A stretch of DNA of 64,000 bases from Gambelia wislizenii (GCA_030847615.1 JAUMIR010000003.1:336355756-336419755), one strand, 5' to 3'; counted from the stretch's first letter, positions 44,418 to 57,501 are shown. Notes: a model not told the origin generated them from the letters alone. Program-made: numbers and translations.

Positions 44418-45555
44418 GAATGAGAGACCTTCAAGTCACCCTATCATCAACAGCCTTGCTCAGGTCTTGCAGACTCAGGGCAGCTGTGGCTTCCTTGTTT
44501 GAGTCTATCCATCTGGAATGCGGTCTTCCTCTTTTCCTTCTGCCTTCTACCTTACCAAGAAGCATTGTTTTTTCTAATGAGGCATGTCTTCTCACAATGT
44601 GGCCAAAGTAGGACAGTCTCAGTTTAGTAATCTTGGTTTCTATTTGCTCTAGGAACCATTTATTTGTTTTTGCTTTTAGCAGTCCACGGTATCCATAGAA
44701 GTCTTCTCTAGCACCCTATTTCAAATGAGTTGATTTTCTTCCTATCAGCTTTCTTCACTGTCCAGTTTTCACAACCATACATAAAAAGGTAAAAATGATG
44801 GCATGGACAATTGTAACTTTAGTATTCAATGATATATCTTCAGAATCTTGTCTAGTTCCTTCATAGCTGCCCTAACAAGTCCTAGTCCTCCTCTGATTTC
44901 TTGACTGCAGTCTCCATTCCAAGCAATGACTGAGCCAAAGTATGGAAAATCTTGAACTATTTCAATGTCTTCATTGTCTACTTTAAAGTTATGGAAATCA
45001 TCTGTGGTCATTGTTTTTGTTACTGTTCAATTGTAAACCTTGCACTTTCTTCCTTAACTTTCTTCAGTAATCATTCCAAACCTGTACTCTTTTCTGCTAG
45101 TAGTATGGTGTCATTTGCATATTTAAAACTGTTGATGTTCCTTCCTCCATTTTTCATATATCCTTCCTCCAAATCTAATCTTGTTTTACATATGATGTAT
45201 CTAGTGTACAGGTGAAACAGTTGGGGTGATAAAATGCAGCCCTGTCTGCCCCCCCTTGCCAATTGGAAACAATTTCATTCCTCTGTACTCTGTCCTGATA
45301 GGAGCCTCTTGTCCTAAGTACAGGTTATGCACCAGGACAATCAAGTGCTGTGGCACATTCATTTCTTTAACAGTGATCAATAGTTTTTCATGATCTATAC
45401 AATCAAGGGCTTTGCTATAATCTATAAAGCACAGACTGATTTTCCTCTGGTGTAGTCTATCACCCAACTTATGTTTGCAATATGATCCTAGTGCCTCTTC
45501 CTTTCCTGAACCCAGCTTGTACAACTGGCATTTCTTGTTCCATCTCTCTCTCTCT

Positions 45556-46808
45556 CTGTTTTTTCTTCGCAAATGAAGATTCATGAAGGACTCATCCCGC
45601 GCTTTCTGCAAGCGCGCTGATGACTAAAAAGGGCAATCTGAGATAAACAAGTCCGGTTGCAGAAAGCACAACAGAAGGTCTCCTTGGGTGATGTTTCCGG
45701 GTTGTGATTCTTTCTGCGTTGTCATTTCTCTTCAAGACTTGTTCAGCATGAGTTCTCAAATAAGGCTGCAGCATTGTGGATAGTGCGTCTCCATGCCTCC
45801 AGATGTGAGGCCAGGGCGGACCATTGTTGGTAATCAATTTGGCTGAGCCTGAGATGTTGTTTCATGGAATCCTTATATCGCTTTTTTGGAGCACCCCTCT
45901 TACGCTGACTCACGGCGAGTTCACCGTAGAGTACTATTTTGGAGAGGCGATGATCCTCCATCCTAGAAACGTGCCCTGCCCAGTGCAGCTGTGTTCTCAA
46001 TATCATGGCCTCAATGCTGGTGATCCCTGCTTGCTCAAGGATAGCAACATTTGTCACATAGTCAGTCCAGTGTATATTTAGGATTGTGTGTATACAGCAC
46101 TGATGAAAGTGTTCGAGGAGTCGTAAGTGGTGGCAATAGGTGACCCATGTTTCAGACCCGTAAATGAGAATAGACAGTACAATGGCTCTACACACATTGA
46201 TTTTTGTGCTTTGCCTCAGGTGTTTATTACTCCAGACTCTTTTGTAAAGTCTTTCAAATGCGCTATATGCCTTTGCTAATATGTGATCAATCTCTTTGTC
46301 AATCTTGGCATCTGAGGAGATGATGCTTCCCAGGTAGGTGAACTGCTGAACGGACTTAAGCACAGATTTGCCAATGGCAATGTGGGGATGATGGTGTTCA
46401 TCCTGTGGTGCAGGCTGGTAAAGAACTTCCGTTTTTTTCAGGTTGACTTCCAGCCCAAACAGCTCTGCAGCTGTTGTGAAGCAGGATGTTAGGCGCTGCA
46501 AAACTGCTTCTGTGTGGGCAACAAGGGCAGCAGCAGCAGCGAAGAGCACCTCATGAACTAGATAGTTTAGATTCTTAGTACGAGCCCTCAGGCGGTTTAA
46601 GTTAAACAAGCTACCATCAATACGGTAACGTATATAGATGCCGTCTTCTTCTTCGAGCTCTGCCATAGTCCTTTGGAGCATCATGCTGAAGAAGATTGTA
46701 AATAAAGTTGGCGCAAGCACACAACCTTGCTTCACTCCATTAGTTATTAGAAAGGGCTCTGAAAGAGCATCGCCATATCTGACTTGACCGTTCTGGCCCT
46801 CGTGTAGC
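45556..46808 (-). mobile_element. Non-LTR retrotransposon copy C, inserted in the BovB LINE
   Basis: The most complete of the three copies. A continuous frame from about 46810 to 45745 encodes RT motif B (FLITNGVKQGCVLAPTLFTI), a catalytic block where the expected FADD is replaced by VLFAAAAALVAHTEAVL, FTYLGSIISSDAKIDKEI, YGSETWVTYCHHLRLLEHFH, and the shared tail (ITSIEAMILRTQLHWAGHV). The host BovB frame stops at LKVLQQKLLTYI and resumes at EMPVVQAGFRKGRGT, which marks the insertion point. Despite the open frame, loss of both catalytic aspartates (AAAA in place of ADD) makes this RT inactive. Confidence 0.85.
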
Positions 46809-47657
46809 AAGATAATATATGTTAAAAGTTTTTGTTGTAGAACTTTGAGCATTACTTTGCTTACATGGAAGATTAATGCAATTGTCTTGTGGTTACTGCA
46901 ATCTCTAATGTCCCCTTTCTTGGGGACTGGAATGCATCTTGAGCATTTCCAATATGTGGGCCATTCTTTGGTTTTTCATATTTGTTGACAGATTGTAGTT
47001 GGAACTAGAGTAGATTCTGTCTCTGTAGCTTGAACCAGCTCAACTGGTATGCCACCTGTTCCTGGTGGTTTGTTTCTTCCAAGTGCCCTGAATTCAGCTT
47101 CCACTTCACTTTCTAAAATTATAAATTCATCTTCAAATGGTTCTTCCTTGAATAAGTATGTCATCCTTCATTTCTTATATAGTTCTTCAGTGTATTATTT
47201 CCATTCTCTTTTTATTTCTACTAACTAGATTTTCACACTACACTGTTATAGTGTTACTATTCCACTTTATTTGCTATGGCTGCCTCCTGTGTGAAAATCT
47301 CCTTGGTCATCTAATTTGTTCCCTGGCTGGCTGTAAAGCATCCCTACTCATGGTTTAAATTTTGGATCTTGTGGAAAAGGTTTCTTTTTCTTCCTTTTTT
47401 TGTTGTCATCTTCTATTTCGCTGCATTGACTATTATAGTAGTTCTCTGTCCATGTGCACAAGTTGCTTAACAGTTGCATTTAGGATTCTGACCCTATTTC
47501 TGTCACCTTTTACTTTTGTTTCTCTGTCCTTAACTGCTTGAAGAGTTTCATCTGTCATCCATTCAGGCTTCTCTTTCTTTTTGGCTACAGATGTGCCACA
47601 ATCTGCTCCTAGTCTTGCTTTTGCTGGTCTCCATCTTCTGCTTCCAATTATATAGTC

Positions 47658-47778
47658 CAGTGATTCCCAAACTTTGGTCCTCCAGCTATTTTGGATTTCA
47701 TCTCCCAGAAGCCCTAGCCACCTTGACAAATAGTCAGGAAGTCCAAGACATCTGAAGACCAAAGTTTTGAAAATACTG
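47658..47778. mobile_element. hAT-type MITE nested in the BovB LINE
   Basis: A 121-bp element begins CAGTGATTCCCAAACTTTGG and ends with the inverted counterpart CAAAGTTTTGAAAATACTG. It has a perfect 8-bp duplication ATATAGTC at 47650-47657 and 47779-47786. It splits the BovB segment encoding DYIIGSRRWR, which is continuous once the insert and one duplication copy are removed. Confidence 0.92.
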
Positions 47779-48891
47779 ATATAGTCTATTTAATTTCTAT
47801 ATTGGCCATCAGATGATGTCCATGTATACAGTCATCTCTTTGGTTGCTTGAAGAATGTATTTGCAATGAACAAAGCACTAGGTGCACAAACACAACATCG
47901 AATCAGTTGCTCTCCTGCATTTCTTGATCCTAGGCCAAATTTCCTTACAACCTTTGATTCTACTCTGTTTCCTGTTTTTGCATTCCTATCGCCTATGATT
48001 AACAAGAAGTCCTGTTTTGGTGTGTGGTCAGTTTCCTCCTGGACTCCAGCATAGAATCATTCCATTTCTTCTTCTGCCTCTGTAGCTGGAATCTAAACTT
48101 GGATTATGGTTATATTGATGGGTTTTCCCTTAACTCTTATTGATATTATTTGGTTAGACTTTGCATTATATCCTTTGACTGCTTTTGCTACATCTTTCCT
48201 CACTATTAATGCTACCCCATTTCTTTTTAGATTTTCATTTGCTGAGCAAAATGCTATGTAAATATCTGACTCAAAATGTCCCATTTCTGTACACTTTAGC
48301 TCACTAACCCCAAATTTCATCTCTTGTTTTCCTATGTCTAATTTCTGATTCATGCTTTTCACATTCTATGTTCCTATAATACGTGTTGTGCAGCTTCAGA
48401 CTTTGCTTTCACCTCTGAGCAAGTGAACAGTTGAACATCCTTTCAGCTCGAGTCCAGGTGCATTATTAGCCACAGTGCTAGTTGTAGTTGTCATCTGCTG
48501 TATCCCGTAGTTCACTGAATGCCATCAGACTTGGGAGTTTTATCTTCTGGCACTCTCTCTTGTTTCATTTTGGATTGTCTCACCATAGGGTTATCACGGT
48601 AAAAGACATTAAAAAGGGGTTTACTGTGCTTCCTCCTGTGCAGTATTAACAAGTGTTAGCAATGGTGCCACTGCCGTTGTCTCTGAGAGATCCTTTGCCA
48701 GTGTCACTCCTTCCCCCACACTGTTTGGCATGTTTAGTCTGGCTCCTCAGCAAAAGCCTGTCTGTCATGCGAGATCCTACTAACAGCACTGCTACGATCA
48801 GCATAACCTCTTCCCTCACAGAAGCACATACTCTCACCACCAAGGAATGGTAGTGCCATGGTGGGGGGAAATTATTACTTAAGGATAATAT

Positions 48892-49293
48892 TGTCAGGGG
48901 ATGATAGGATACTCAATCCCCAGCAGAAGCCAAAAACGATCTCAGCAGACTTAGTAGCAACCCGTTTCCAAGAATACTCACACACAGAGTGTTTGATGTC
49001 CAAATAAGCAGGAGGCACTTTTAGCTTCAAAGTCAAACAGTTGCAATATATATACAAATATTTACAGTTGAAGGAGAAACTGCTTCACCAGGCATCAGCA
49101 TTCACAAGAAGAGTGTGAGCTTTGGACTAGTTCACACACACACACATATATCTACATATATCTACAGGGCATTGCCCTCTAGTGGCCTGACTAGGCATGA
49201 CTTGGTAGTTCATGGAGTCAGCCATTATGACTCGGCATGATTCTGCAGTTGTTCGGCCATTTTATAATGGAGTTCAGTCTCTAACCCCTGACA
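48892..49293. mobile_element. Solo LTR 61 bp from a B3GLCT exon
   Basis: A 402-bp segment begins TGTCAGGGGAT and ends AACCCCTGACA, giving a TG...CA structure with extended inverted ends. It is flanked by perfect 5-bp duplications AATAT (48887-48891 and 49294-49298). A minus-strand TATAAAA at about 49260 suggests the LTR may point in the gene's direction. No internal retroelement region is present. Confidence 0.85.
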
Positions 49294-49354
49294 AATATAA
49301 TATTTACTGTATTTAATATACAATATATTATATTGTATTAATTACAATACTCAC

Positions 49355-49468
49355 CCCTTTCAGTATTTGGCACTCCTAAATCAACAGTGGGTATTGAACT
49401 TTCTGCAAAATCGCTGTAATATTCAATAAGAGTGGCCTCTCCTTCCCAAGTCTGTTTTACAATGGGTA
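49355..49468 (-). CDS. B3GLCT: B3GLCT internal exon, the most upstream one in this window
   Basis: The 114-nt exon is bounded by TTTTCAG and GG|GTGAGT. The first two bases complete a split codon from an exon not in the window, and the last base begins a Gly completed by the exon at 35930-36029. The translation [20 protein letters not shown], then [18 protein letters not shown], is the start of the C-terminal glucosyltransferase domain of B3GLCT. The next upstream exon, which should carry the AVKTCKKFH-like segment, was not seen down to 64000, so the intron is at least 14.5 kb. Confidence 0.95.
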
Positions 49469-50857
49469 CTGAAAAATAAGCAAGCACATTAAGATGTAGA
49501 CAAGATAGTATTTAATTCAAATATTCAAAGAATGACATAATGGCCCAGTTAGATCATGTATTATTTCATCATATTAAACACATTTTCCTGGGCAGAGTAG
49601 CCATAGTTTCCTGTTACATCTAAACTGGAAACACATAAATTGTTCAAAAGTACCAGAATACACATAACATGAAATTATGGCTAAATAACCTAGGCAGTTT
49701 CCAACTGCAGCATGCAGAGGAGAAAGGAAGAAACATCATAGAGTGTGTGGGCACAATCCTCATGAACATCTGGGCTTCTTTTGGAGGTGCATTTGATTTC
49801 TTCTTTAATCTCTTTGGGAAAGAGAATCAACAGAGCCTCTTCCAGAAGTTAAGACTTTATGGGACCAGAGGCCCACTTTGTTGCGGATTACCTCCAAGAC
49901 TACAATTGTAGAAACTTAGAAGTTAACATTACATAAATGGAGGTAGCTCTGCAAAGCCAGAATTAGCTGCTAACGTATGACTGTTATAAAATCCAACATC
50001 CCTTCTTCAATTGTCTCCCACAGCATCTAGAAGTATGAAATCCAGGATATGATGCAAGTGTATCACAAGCTTCCTTGTTCCCCTTCACCAGTTGCCACCT
50101 ACGGGAGGTGAAGAAAGTTGAAATACTATTATCGTGTTGTACCCTTTGAATCACTAGCTATTAGAGGGGAGAAAAAGCAGCGCTATAGGGCTGGTTTTGT
50201 TTTGTGTTAAAACTCAAGCCAGCTTTGTGTTGTAATGTCTCATTTTAGCCATAGGCAATGGGAATGACCTACTTCTTTTCTTTCCTATAGGCTAATCTCT
50301 CTGGGAGCTGGATGAAAGAGACTATTTCAGTTGTGGTTACAGGGAAGTTTCCAGGAATTTGTCATTTCTTCACATGCCCCCCCCCCCCCGAGACTTAAAT
50401 ACCTAGACGCATATGCAAGTACAGAAAAAACTACAATGAGAGAGTACATTTAACCTGCAGTAGCAGCTGGGCACAAGCCACTTGTTATATAAGGGACGAG
50501 TCCCTGTGGTATGTCCATGTGATAGTTATCCTGTGATAACTCTTACACTGGCTTAAGTGTGCTTTGAGGAATTATTCATTGGTTTTGGTTAGATATACAC
50601 TGGAAGGCCTTGTGTGTGGGCTTGTTGGCAAGGCTATCACTATGTACTTAAATCTGCAGCTTCAACCTTTTTTTATACATAGGCAGCATTAGTGTGATTA
50701 GGAAAGAAGTCAATGATAAAAAAAATCCAGGGAGTTACAATGATGACAAAATAATCTCTCAAATAACTCATAATAAAAGTATTTAATGCAGAATCAACAT
50801 TGGCTGCTTTTTCTTTTTATAAGAGGCTTATCTCCTCCTGCCTTCCCCCACCAACCC

Positions 50858-50896
<39 letters not shown>

Positions 50897-51839
50897 CACA
50901 CACATACACATATACAATGCGCATATATATATATATATATATATCTTTGAGCAACAATGCTCTTGTCTGAGTAAGAGGACACAAACTGTACAATCCATGA
51001 ATTTTCATTTACAAAAGAAAAAAATAAGGCTCCTGGCACACAAAATTTGGACCACTGTTATCCATGAGGAATCCAAGGATAATCGAAAGGTGAAGATTTT
51101 AAATATATTTTAGATGGACAGAAATTAATTCCCATACTTAATACTGCACAGTAGTAGTTTTGGGAGGCTTAGTCAATTAAAAAAGCTCACAGAAGCTACA
51201 TCCATCTATTTTTCCATGTTATCAGAATTATCCTTCACTGCATAACACTGGGAACTGGGAGAAAAACTCAAACATTTCCTCTGTATTGAAGGTGTCCTGT
51301 GAAGCAAATTTCAACTAAAGCTTAATTTTCAATCTGCCTTTATCAGTTTGATTAGCTCAAACATAGCAGTCCTTTTAAAATCAACACAATTTTTAAAAAC
51401 AATCAAAATGTGTATATGGAAACATTCTTCAGCAAATGCAAGTTGCAGGGCAATCTTTTTTTATTGCCTCAAAAATCAATTATATGCAATAATTAACCAA
51501 TGCAACATTAAAGTTTGGTCAACAGAAAATATTTGTTTTCTATTGATCAAAAACACAACAAACTACAATTATCTTAATTCTGTTTTCTGTTGATCAAAAA
51601 ACAGAAAACACAGCAAACTACAATTATCTTTACACATTATCGTCTTAAAACCAAACTATAAGATTCTGCAAAATATTACTCAATCTCCCTCTTTAATATG
51701 GTCACCTTAATGGCCTGGTGCATATATCATACCAACCCATGGTTAAGGAAACTCAGCTATGACATAGAACTTATCTACATGGGGAAAAATCCATACCCAC
51801 CTTGTAGTCCCTGTGATCAGGACATGGTACATTCTTGAC
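49469..51839. other. Intronic DNA with a compound microsatellite
   Basis: Apart from the microsatellite at 50858-50944 and a duplicated GTTTTCTATTGATCAAAAA-type motif near 51535-51602, no exon, RNA gene or named transposon was recognised. Confidence 0.45.
50858..50944. repeat. Compound (AT)n-(AC)n-(AT)n microsatellite
   Basis: About nine AT units, a CA run with TACACATATAC interruptions, then a second AT run of eleven units at 50923-50944. It is likely length-polymorphic and cruciform-prone. Confidence 0.95.
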
Positions 51840-52199
51840 CAGTGGTTCTTAACTTGTGGTCTGTGGACCCCCAGTGGGCCGCGATGTCCTCACAGGAGGC
51901 CCATGAAGGCTGGAAGGCTGCTTGGCCCACCTCTTTCCTGCATTGGAATTGCCACATTCCAAGGAGGCAAGGCAAGGGCTGTGCGTTGCCATTCAACCTG
52001 CTCCAATCACAAACTTGCAGGAAGAAGCAGGAGAGAAGTCTTCCCTTCCCCTCCAGTGCCTCTCAGGTAAGGTTTAATGGATGGTGTAATTTTATTGTTG
52101 TTGTTATTAGGGTTTTAAATCTTGAGTTAAGTCTTGGGGGAGCATGGCAACAAAATATATTTAAAGGGGGTCCCTGGTAAAGAAAAGGTGAAGCCACTG
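51840..52199 (+). mobile_element. hAT-type MITE (CAGTGGTTCTTAAC family), copy 2
   Basis: A 360-bp relative of the element at 6767-7144, beginning CAGTGGTTCTTAACTTGTGG and ending GGTGAAGCCACTG. Flanks TTCTTGAC (51832-51839) and TTCTTGGC (52200-52207) are an 8-bp duplication with one change. Confidence 0.88.
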
Positions 52200-55100
52200 T
52201 TCTTGGCAATTTGTAGGGAATTTATTTCTGAGGGCTGTAATCAATTTTTTTTAAAAACCCACTTTTTACCCTGAACTTTTCCCCAGAAAATCCAGATAAT
52301 CCTGTGTGTGACCCGTGCTCCAAGGCAGATTTGGTGTTGAGCCCGGGGGAGGAGTTTTTGATGGATGGGACTGGTTGATTCTGGAAAGTGTGTGTCAGCA
52401 TGTTTTTTTTAATTTCAGTGTATGTATGTATGCAGATCTCTCCACTAGTGAGCGAGCAAGGAGTGCACGCCATCCATCTTCTTTCCTTTTCCCCTCTGTT
52501 CCTCCCCATCAGCCTTGTGCCAACATTTTTTTTTAACTGCAGTGAATGTATGTATGCAGATCTTTGCATGAATGAACAAGTGACTGAGCCAGCAAGCACA
52601 TGTGCCCTTCTTCATTGCTCCATCTGATTCCCTCCCCATGCTTGCTAGTTCATTTGCTTGCTTGATGGGAGGGAAGGAAGAGGGATGGGGTGCATTCACT
52701 GGCTCAGTCACTCACTTGCTACCCCCTCACCATTGACTCATGGCTGAACATCTTCATAAATATATAAAAAAAAATTGGTCTTGTGTGCGTATATTTAAAG
52801 TTCCCTCCCTTACTGATGATCACTCAAGGGAGAGAGAGGATTGGATTGGGGAGACATCCAATGAGAGTGGATCCAATAGACTGGCAGGCAAACAATAATG
52901 ACTATTGGTTGATAGCTTGCTGCATGATAGGAAGGGGGGTAAAGCAGAGCAGACATCGCTGTGTGATTTCACCAGGGGGAAATGTGTGGCCAGTTATGCC
53001 GATGTCAACTCAATGTGCCTATGTGTGTAGCATTAACAGGGTTGGGTACGGGGTTACTGTTGACCAGGAAAATGAGAGGTGAGGCTGGATTATTTTGTCA
53101 GTGTAGCTGAGCCCTTTGTGTGCATTGTTCCAGATTTTAAAAAATCTTGATCTCTATTTATTTGTTTAAATACTAATTACTAGAGTGGTTTTCTAAAAAT
53201 AATCCAGAACACTGAAATATGTTTTTAAATTGTAATGTTATTTTAATGAGGCTGCATTACTTTAGTTGCCATTTTTATTTTTATTTGTTACCACATCTAG
53301 GAAAAACTACTATTGATTTTAATTATATTTCCAGATTGCTGACTGATTTTATGTTTTCGTTGTTAAGGTTTTTTGTGTGTGTGACATGATACACTAAGAT
53401 TTATACTTATCTTTGCCAGAAAAAGGGCTATTCGGTGAAGCACGAAGGCATCAATAGCCACATGAACCATATGAACACACTTTGCCCACTGCAATGTAGT
53501 GAAACATCACTGACCCCAAAGGACCATTTTTGTGGTGGCTCCCAGTTCTGGAACTCTCACCTTGGCAACAGTTCTTTGCATTTATAATTTACCTTTTCTT
53601 CCAAAAGACTTAGCAATGTACCTGGATCTTTTTAAACCTGTGAAGTATGTTAGTCTGAGAGACAGTGACTGTTCCAAGGTCACGGAACAAGCTTTCGGAG
53701 TAAGGATTTGAACCTGGCTGTCCCTGGTCCTAAGTCCAATACTTTAACCATTACACCACCCTAGCTCTGTTTTTCTGGCCACATCATTACTGTTATTCAG
53801 GTGACAGACTAAATCTGTCCTATTCTGCTGATCTTTCTAAATCAACAACAATGGCTTTTATATCCTTTCCTGGTTTCCTGATTTTATTCCTGCCTGCTTT
53901 TAAATTATATTTTAGATGTATCTTATTATGTTGTTTCTTTAAACCATACACGGGCAAGGTTTCAGATGTTAGAAACATGCAATTCGACCTCTGATTTTTT
54001 GGGGGGCAGACCCCCAATGTTCTTTTGCCTCCCCAGCTCCCACAGTGCAGTGGCAAAAGGCCACCATTTGTCTTCACAAGGCATGTGGACTCTGCGGGCC
54101 TTGTTTTCCAGTTGATTAGTGTTTCAGGAAGTGCTTATTTTTATTTTAAAGGCAAACCTTATCTTTATTTAGTGGTACAGTGAAAGGGGAAAAGATCCAC
54201 CTTCCTTCCGAAATAATGCCGCCTGTTTCCCAGCTGGTTAGTGCTTAGCTAGGAAACAAGGTGTGGTCTTTGTGGTAATGTTGCACTGCAGTCTGGGCAG
54301 TGAAAGGAAATTGCAGCCTGTGTTGGGCTTGGGGAGGCTATGCAGCTCCCCACCTGATGAGAAAGCTGCCAACAGTTTTTTGCCTCTGATCATACGGTAA
54401 GCTGCTTAGACCAGTTTTATAAAAGAAATATAGGCTACACATATGAACCCCTCATACAGCAATCGATTAAACAGAGATTGTGCAGTTTGGTTTAATGATA
54501 CCTTGGCCGGGAAAGCAAGACTAACCCAGACCAAAACTTCAGATGCCTTGCTCTTTTTATTTTACAAAGATCCTGTTTTCCACACTGCTTATTACTTTTC
54601 CTGTGTGGTTATGGCTTTGAGGACATTTTAAAAAAGGCAAATTGCCAACACAGTGACACTAGTTTGTGGGGGGCAGTGGTTAACGCTTCGTTCCTTGCTG
54701 TGGCCACAATTTAGATCACAAACTTCATGCCTGCAACGTGCATTGTCAAAAACTGATGCACTCATTTTTGTGTGTGTGGGGGTGGTATTATAAATGACAG
54801 ACACAGGTACACCATTCTGGAGCAAGGGGGCAAAGAGTAAAAATTTTCTTACTCCCATGCTAGGGTCTTATTCCCATGCAACTGACACATGCTCAAATAA
54901 AAGGAACGCAAAAGGTTCTGTTCAGTCAAAAGCTATCCTTGAATAAAGATCCCAAGAAACCAAATATCTAATAACTCTTACTTCTTAGCATGAAATTCAT
55001 CCTGAGGACTTTGCTTAGAACTGTTCTATATATGGAGGTGGGGGGGTGCCATGGGTTAGGGGACTGCATTAGTCCTCCATGGGACCTTGGGGGCACACAC

Positions 55101-57060
55101 TCTGCCAAGCCATTTAGAGTCGTGCAAGGGGCGATTCTGATATGTTTTTGGCCCCGTGCGCCATTTCAAAACAGGAAGTTGGTGGGTGAGGGGGAACAAG
55201 AAAGATTCTGGTTTTGTTTTTTTCAAGAAGTGCTTGGGGGCCACACTTTCTCCAGCCCCGCTGTCGAGCCGCATACCATTCCTTCCCAATGTTTCTGGAT
55301 TTGGACTCCTGCCTGGCTGAATGCTAATTCCAGACTTGTGTTGCAACCTTACAGAAATGGGTGAAAATATACTTGGGTAACAAGAACAACAAAAGTCAAG
55401 AATTCCCCACCCACCACAAAAGATCAAAGAACAGTAAATTAATTTCTGAAAATCTCTCACTTCTATAATGAATGTGTAATTTGCACATAACAACAATTAA
55501 TGGGAAAATAAGATCAATATATCTTAGCATTTATTTCAAGGCAGAGAAAAAAAGCTGAAGGCTGATTCCCTAAAACACAGGATGCAGCTGGATTAGTGTG
55601 CCTGAGATCTTATCAAACTCATCACTGTTTGGCACCCAGATGCATGAAATACATGACAAATATAACCTAAGGGAAAATCTAAGGGAAATTTCAGACAGCT
55701 GTCAGTTGTAAAATATGTCCAAAACTGTTCAACCCCTGCTAAACTTGTGCTAAACCTAAAGCTCTAATCTTTTCACAGCTTGACTCTCCAACATGCTGCT
55801 ATGTATGAATATATTATATTCACTTCCATCCATAAATGTGTAAATATTTCAACTATTAATACAGTGTTGCTGATAAATCATTTTGTTGAATCAATACAGA
55901 ACTCCTAGCCTTTAGTTTTTCATTCAGGATGCAGAGGTAAGACAGCTAGTGAAAAAGTATCACTATATTACATATACACTAAAATGTTTGCAAAAGGGAC
56001 ATTTATTGTAACTCCACTAATTCTAACTTGGTGTTAAATTTGTGTTATATTACTACACTGAACCCTTACCAGAATGCAGGTGAAAAATCCTATCCGTGAT
56101 TTCACTACTACCGTATATCCTTGTTTTGATTTTGGAAGAGAGGAAAACAACTGCATGTATTTTGGAAACCCCCCATTTCTTACCCACCCCATCCAATGAA
56201 AGGAAACAAGTGAGCTTAAAAATTAACACAAACACACAGGAAGAATGCAGCAAACAAACAAAAAACTACTATCCATTTTGTAAATCATCATCACCTTTAC
56301 ATACATCTTTTTCCACAGTGTGAATATGACCCTTTACCTCCACATCACCTATAGCATTGGCTGTGGAGTGGAGGCTAACATCTACCCTCCCAGGAGAGAG
56401 AAAAGACTGAAAACAAGAGGATGCTAAATGTCATGATGCAGGAAGGGAGGGGGCAGAGCAAGTGGGTCTATAACCCAGCTCCACCCCTCCTCCCTCCACT
56501 TTCATCACTGCTCTATGTAGGGAGAGGACACTAAGTATAAACAGTTAACTAGGCTACATTTTGGGGGCACTGTTAGCAGCACTCCTATAAGCACCTGTAA
56601 TCTGCACAGGCAGTTGCACTTGAGTTTGAGTTCTCTGCCTGACTGGGCATACTTTGGAAGTGTGGTGCAAGCCACAGCAGTGCTGTTGGTTGCATCCCCA
56701 CCATTTATTCTCTCAGCCACCATTTAGTTTTTCACAGCCACCATTTTGTCTGCAGCCTGAGAACTTTAGAGGCCTACATATGGGAACAGCTAGTTGTTGG
56801 GTGGTTATGTGGAAAGTCAGCCTTTCCGACATAAATCTGGTTATTTTACTATCCACCTCCCAACATTGCAGTCACCCACCCCTTTTTTTTAAATCAGTTT
56901 CCACATTGTAGGTTGGAATAAATACTAACATTAAGTACAAGCACTACATACTACTACAGTATTAGGAATAATTATAATAATATTTACAATAGTAACATCA
57001 TTACATAACTGTATTGGGCAGGGAACATCATTACACTATATTTTGTGTGTTTGCCCATGT
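52200..57060. other. Intronic DNA with scattered old repeats
   Basis: Two related blocks near 52400 and 52530 share GTATGTATGCAGATCT and look like a local tandem duplication. About 53640-53770 is an antisense tRNA-like SINE fragment (GGATTTGAACCTGGCTGTCC, TTTAACCATTACACCACCCT). About 55030-55340 is GC-richer and unidentified. No coding exon was found. Confidence 0.45.
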
Positions 57061-57136
57061 GTGTGTGTGAAACACACACACACACATTGTTAAAGACATT
57101 GGGAGATATTTTAATTAGGAAGTGGTCTTCTTACTA

Positions 57137-57400
57137 AGGTTTAGTGGCACAGTGGTTAAATGCCAGTACTGCAAGTCACCACATTGCAAGTTCGATTCCA
57201 GAGGCCTCCAAGGTTCACTCAGCCTTCCATTCTTTTGTAGGTCGGTAAAATGAGTACCCGGCTTGTGGGGACAATTAGCTAACACACATTGGAAACTGCT
57301 TATTGCAGTGTAGATGTGTAAACTGCTATTGCTTAAAACAATTTGTAAGCCGCTCTGATAGCCTTGTAGCTGAAGAGCGGGGTATAAATAAATAAAAATA
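57137..57400 (+). mobile_element. tRNA-derived squamate SINE, near full length
   Basis: Starts GGTTTAGTGGCACAGTGGTT (box A-like), with GCAAGTTCGATTCCAGAGGC (box B-like). The body CAAGGTTCACTCAGCCTTCC, GGTCGGTAAAATGAGTACCC and GACAATTAGCTAACACAC is followed by GCCGCTCTGATAGCC and a (TAAA)n tail. It is the best copy of the family also present at 19668-19875, 25540-25650 and 37068-37253. Confidence 0.9.
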
Positions 57401-57501
57401 AAATAAAAGGCAACCAGTTAATTAAACAAGTCTGGCATAAATGTTCTGCTCAGGCACTGGTATCATATACAAATTCAGATCTAGGAGTTATTCTGGCAAG
57501 A

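Larger units (their letters stand above)
44098..48860 (-). mobile_element. Decayed BovB/RTE LINE with three nested insertions
   Basis: The element runs on the minus strand. Near 48360-48095 is an endonuclease block (ELKCTEMGHF; GVALIVRKDVAKAVKGYNAK; NITIIQV). Near 47645-47450 is a DYIIGSRRWR/GADCG block. At 47160-46980 is LGRNKPPGTGGIPVELVQAT. RT follows at 45450-45100 (CFIDYSKALDCIDHEKLL; KGGQTGLHFI with a frameshift; YANDTILLAE, in which the catalytic YADD is changed to YAND). The tail domain (YGCENWTVKKADRKK, about 44800-44740) and a 3' end with GACTTATGGGGACC and (GTT)n come last. Stops and frameshifts are numerous. The insertions are a SINE at 44165-44417, a LINE at 45556-46808 and a MITE at 47658-47778. 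Confidence 0.88.

Noticed and set aside
56053..56110. Possible upstream B3GLCT exon on the minus strand ending before GTAAGG
   Set aside because: None of its frames resembles the expected segment preceding PIVKQTWE (the AVKTCKKFH region), and coding potential is weak.
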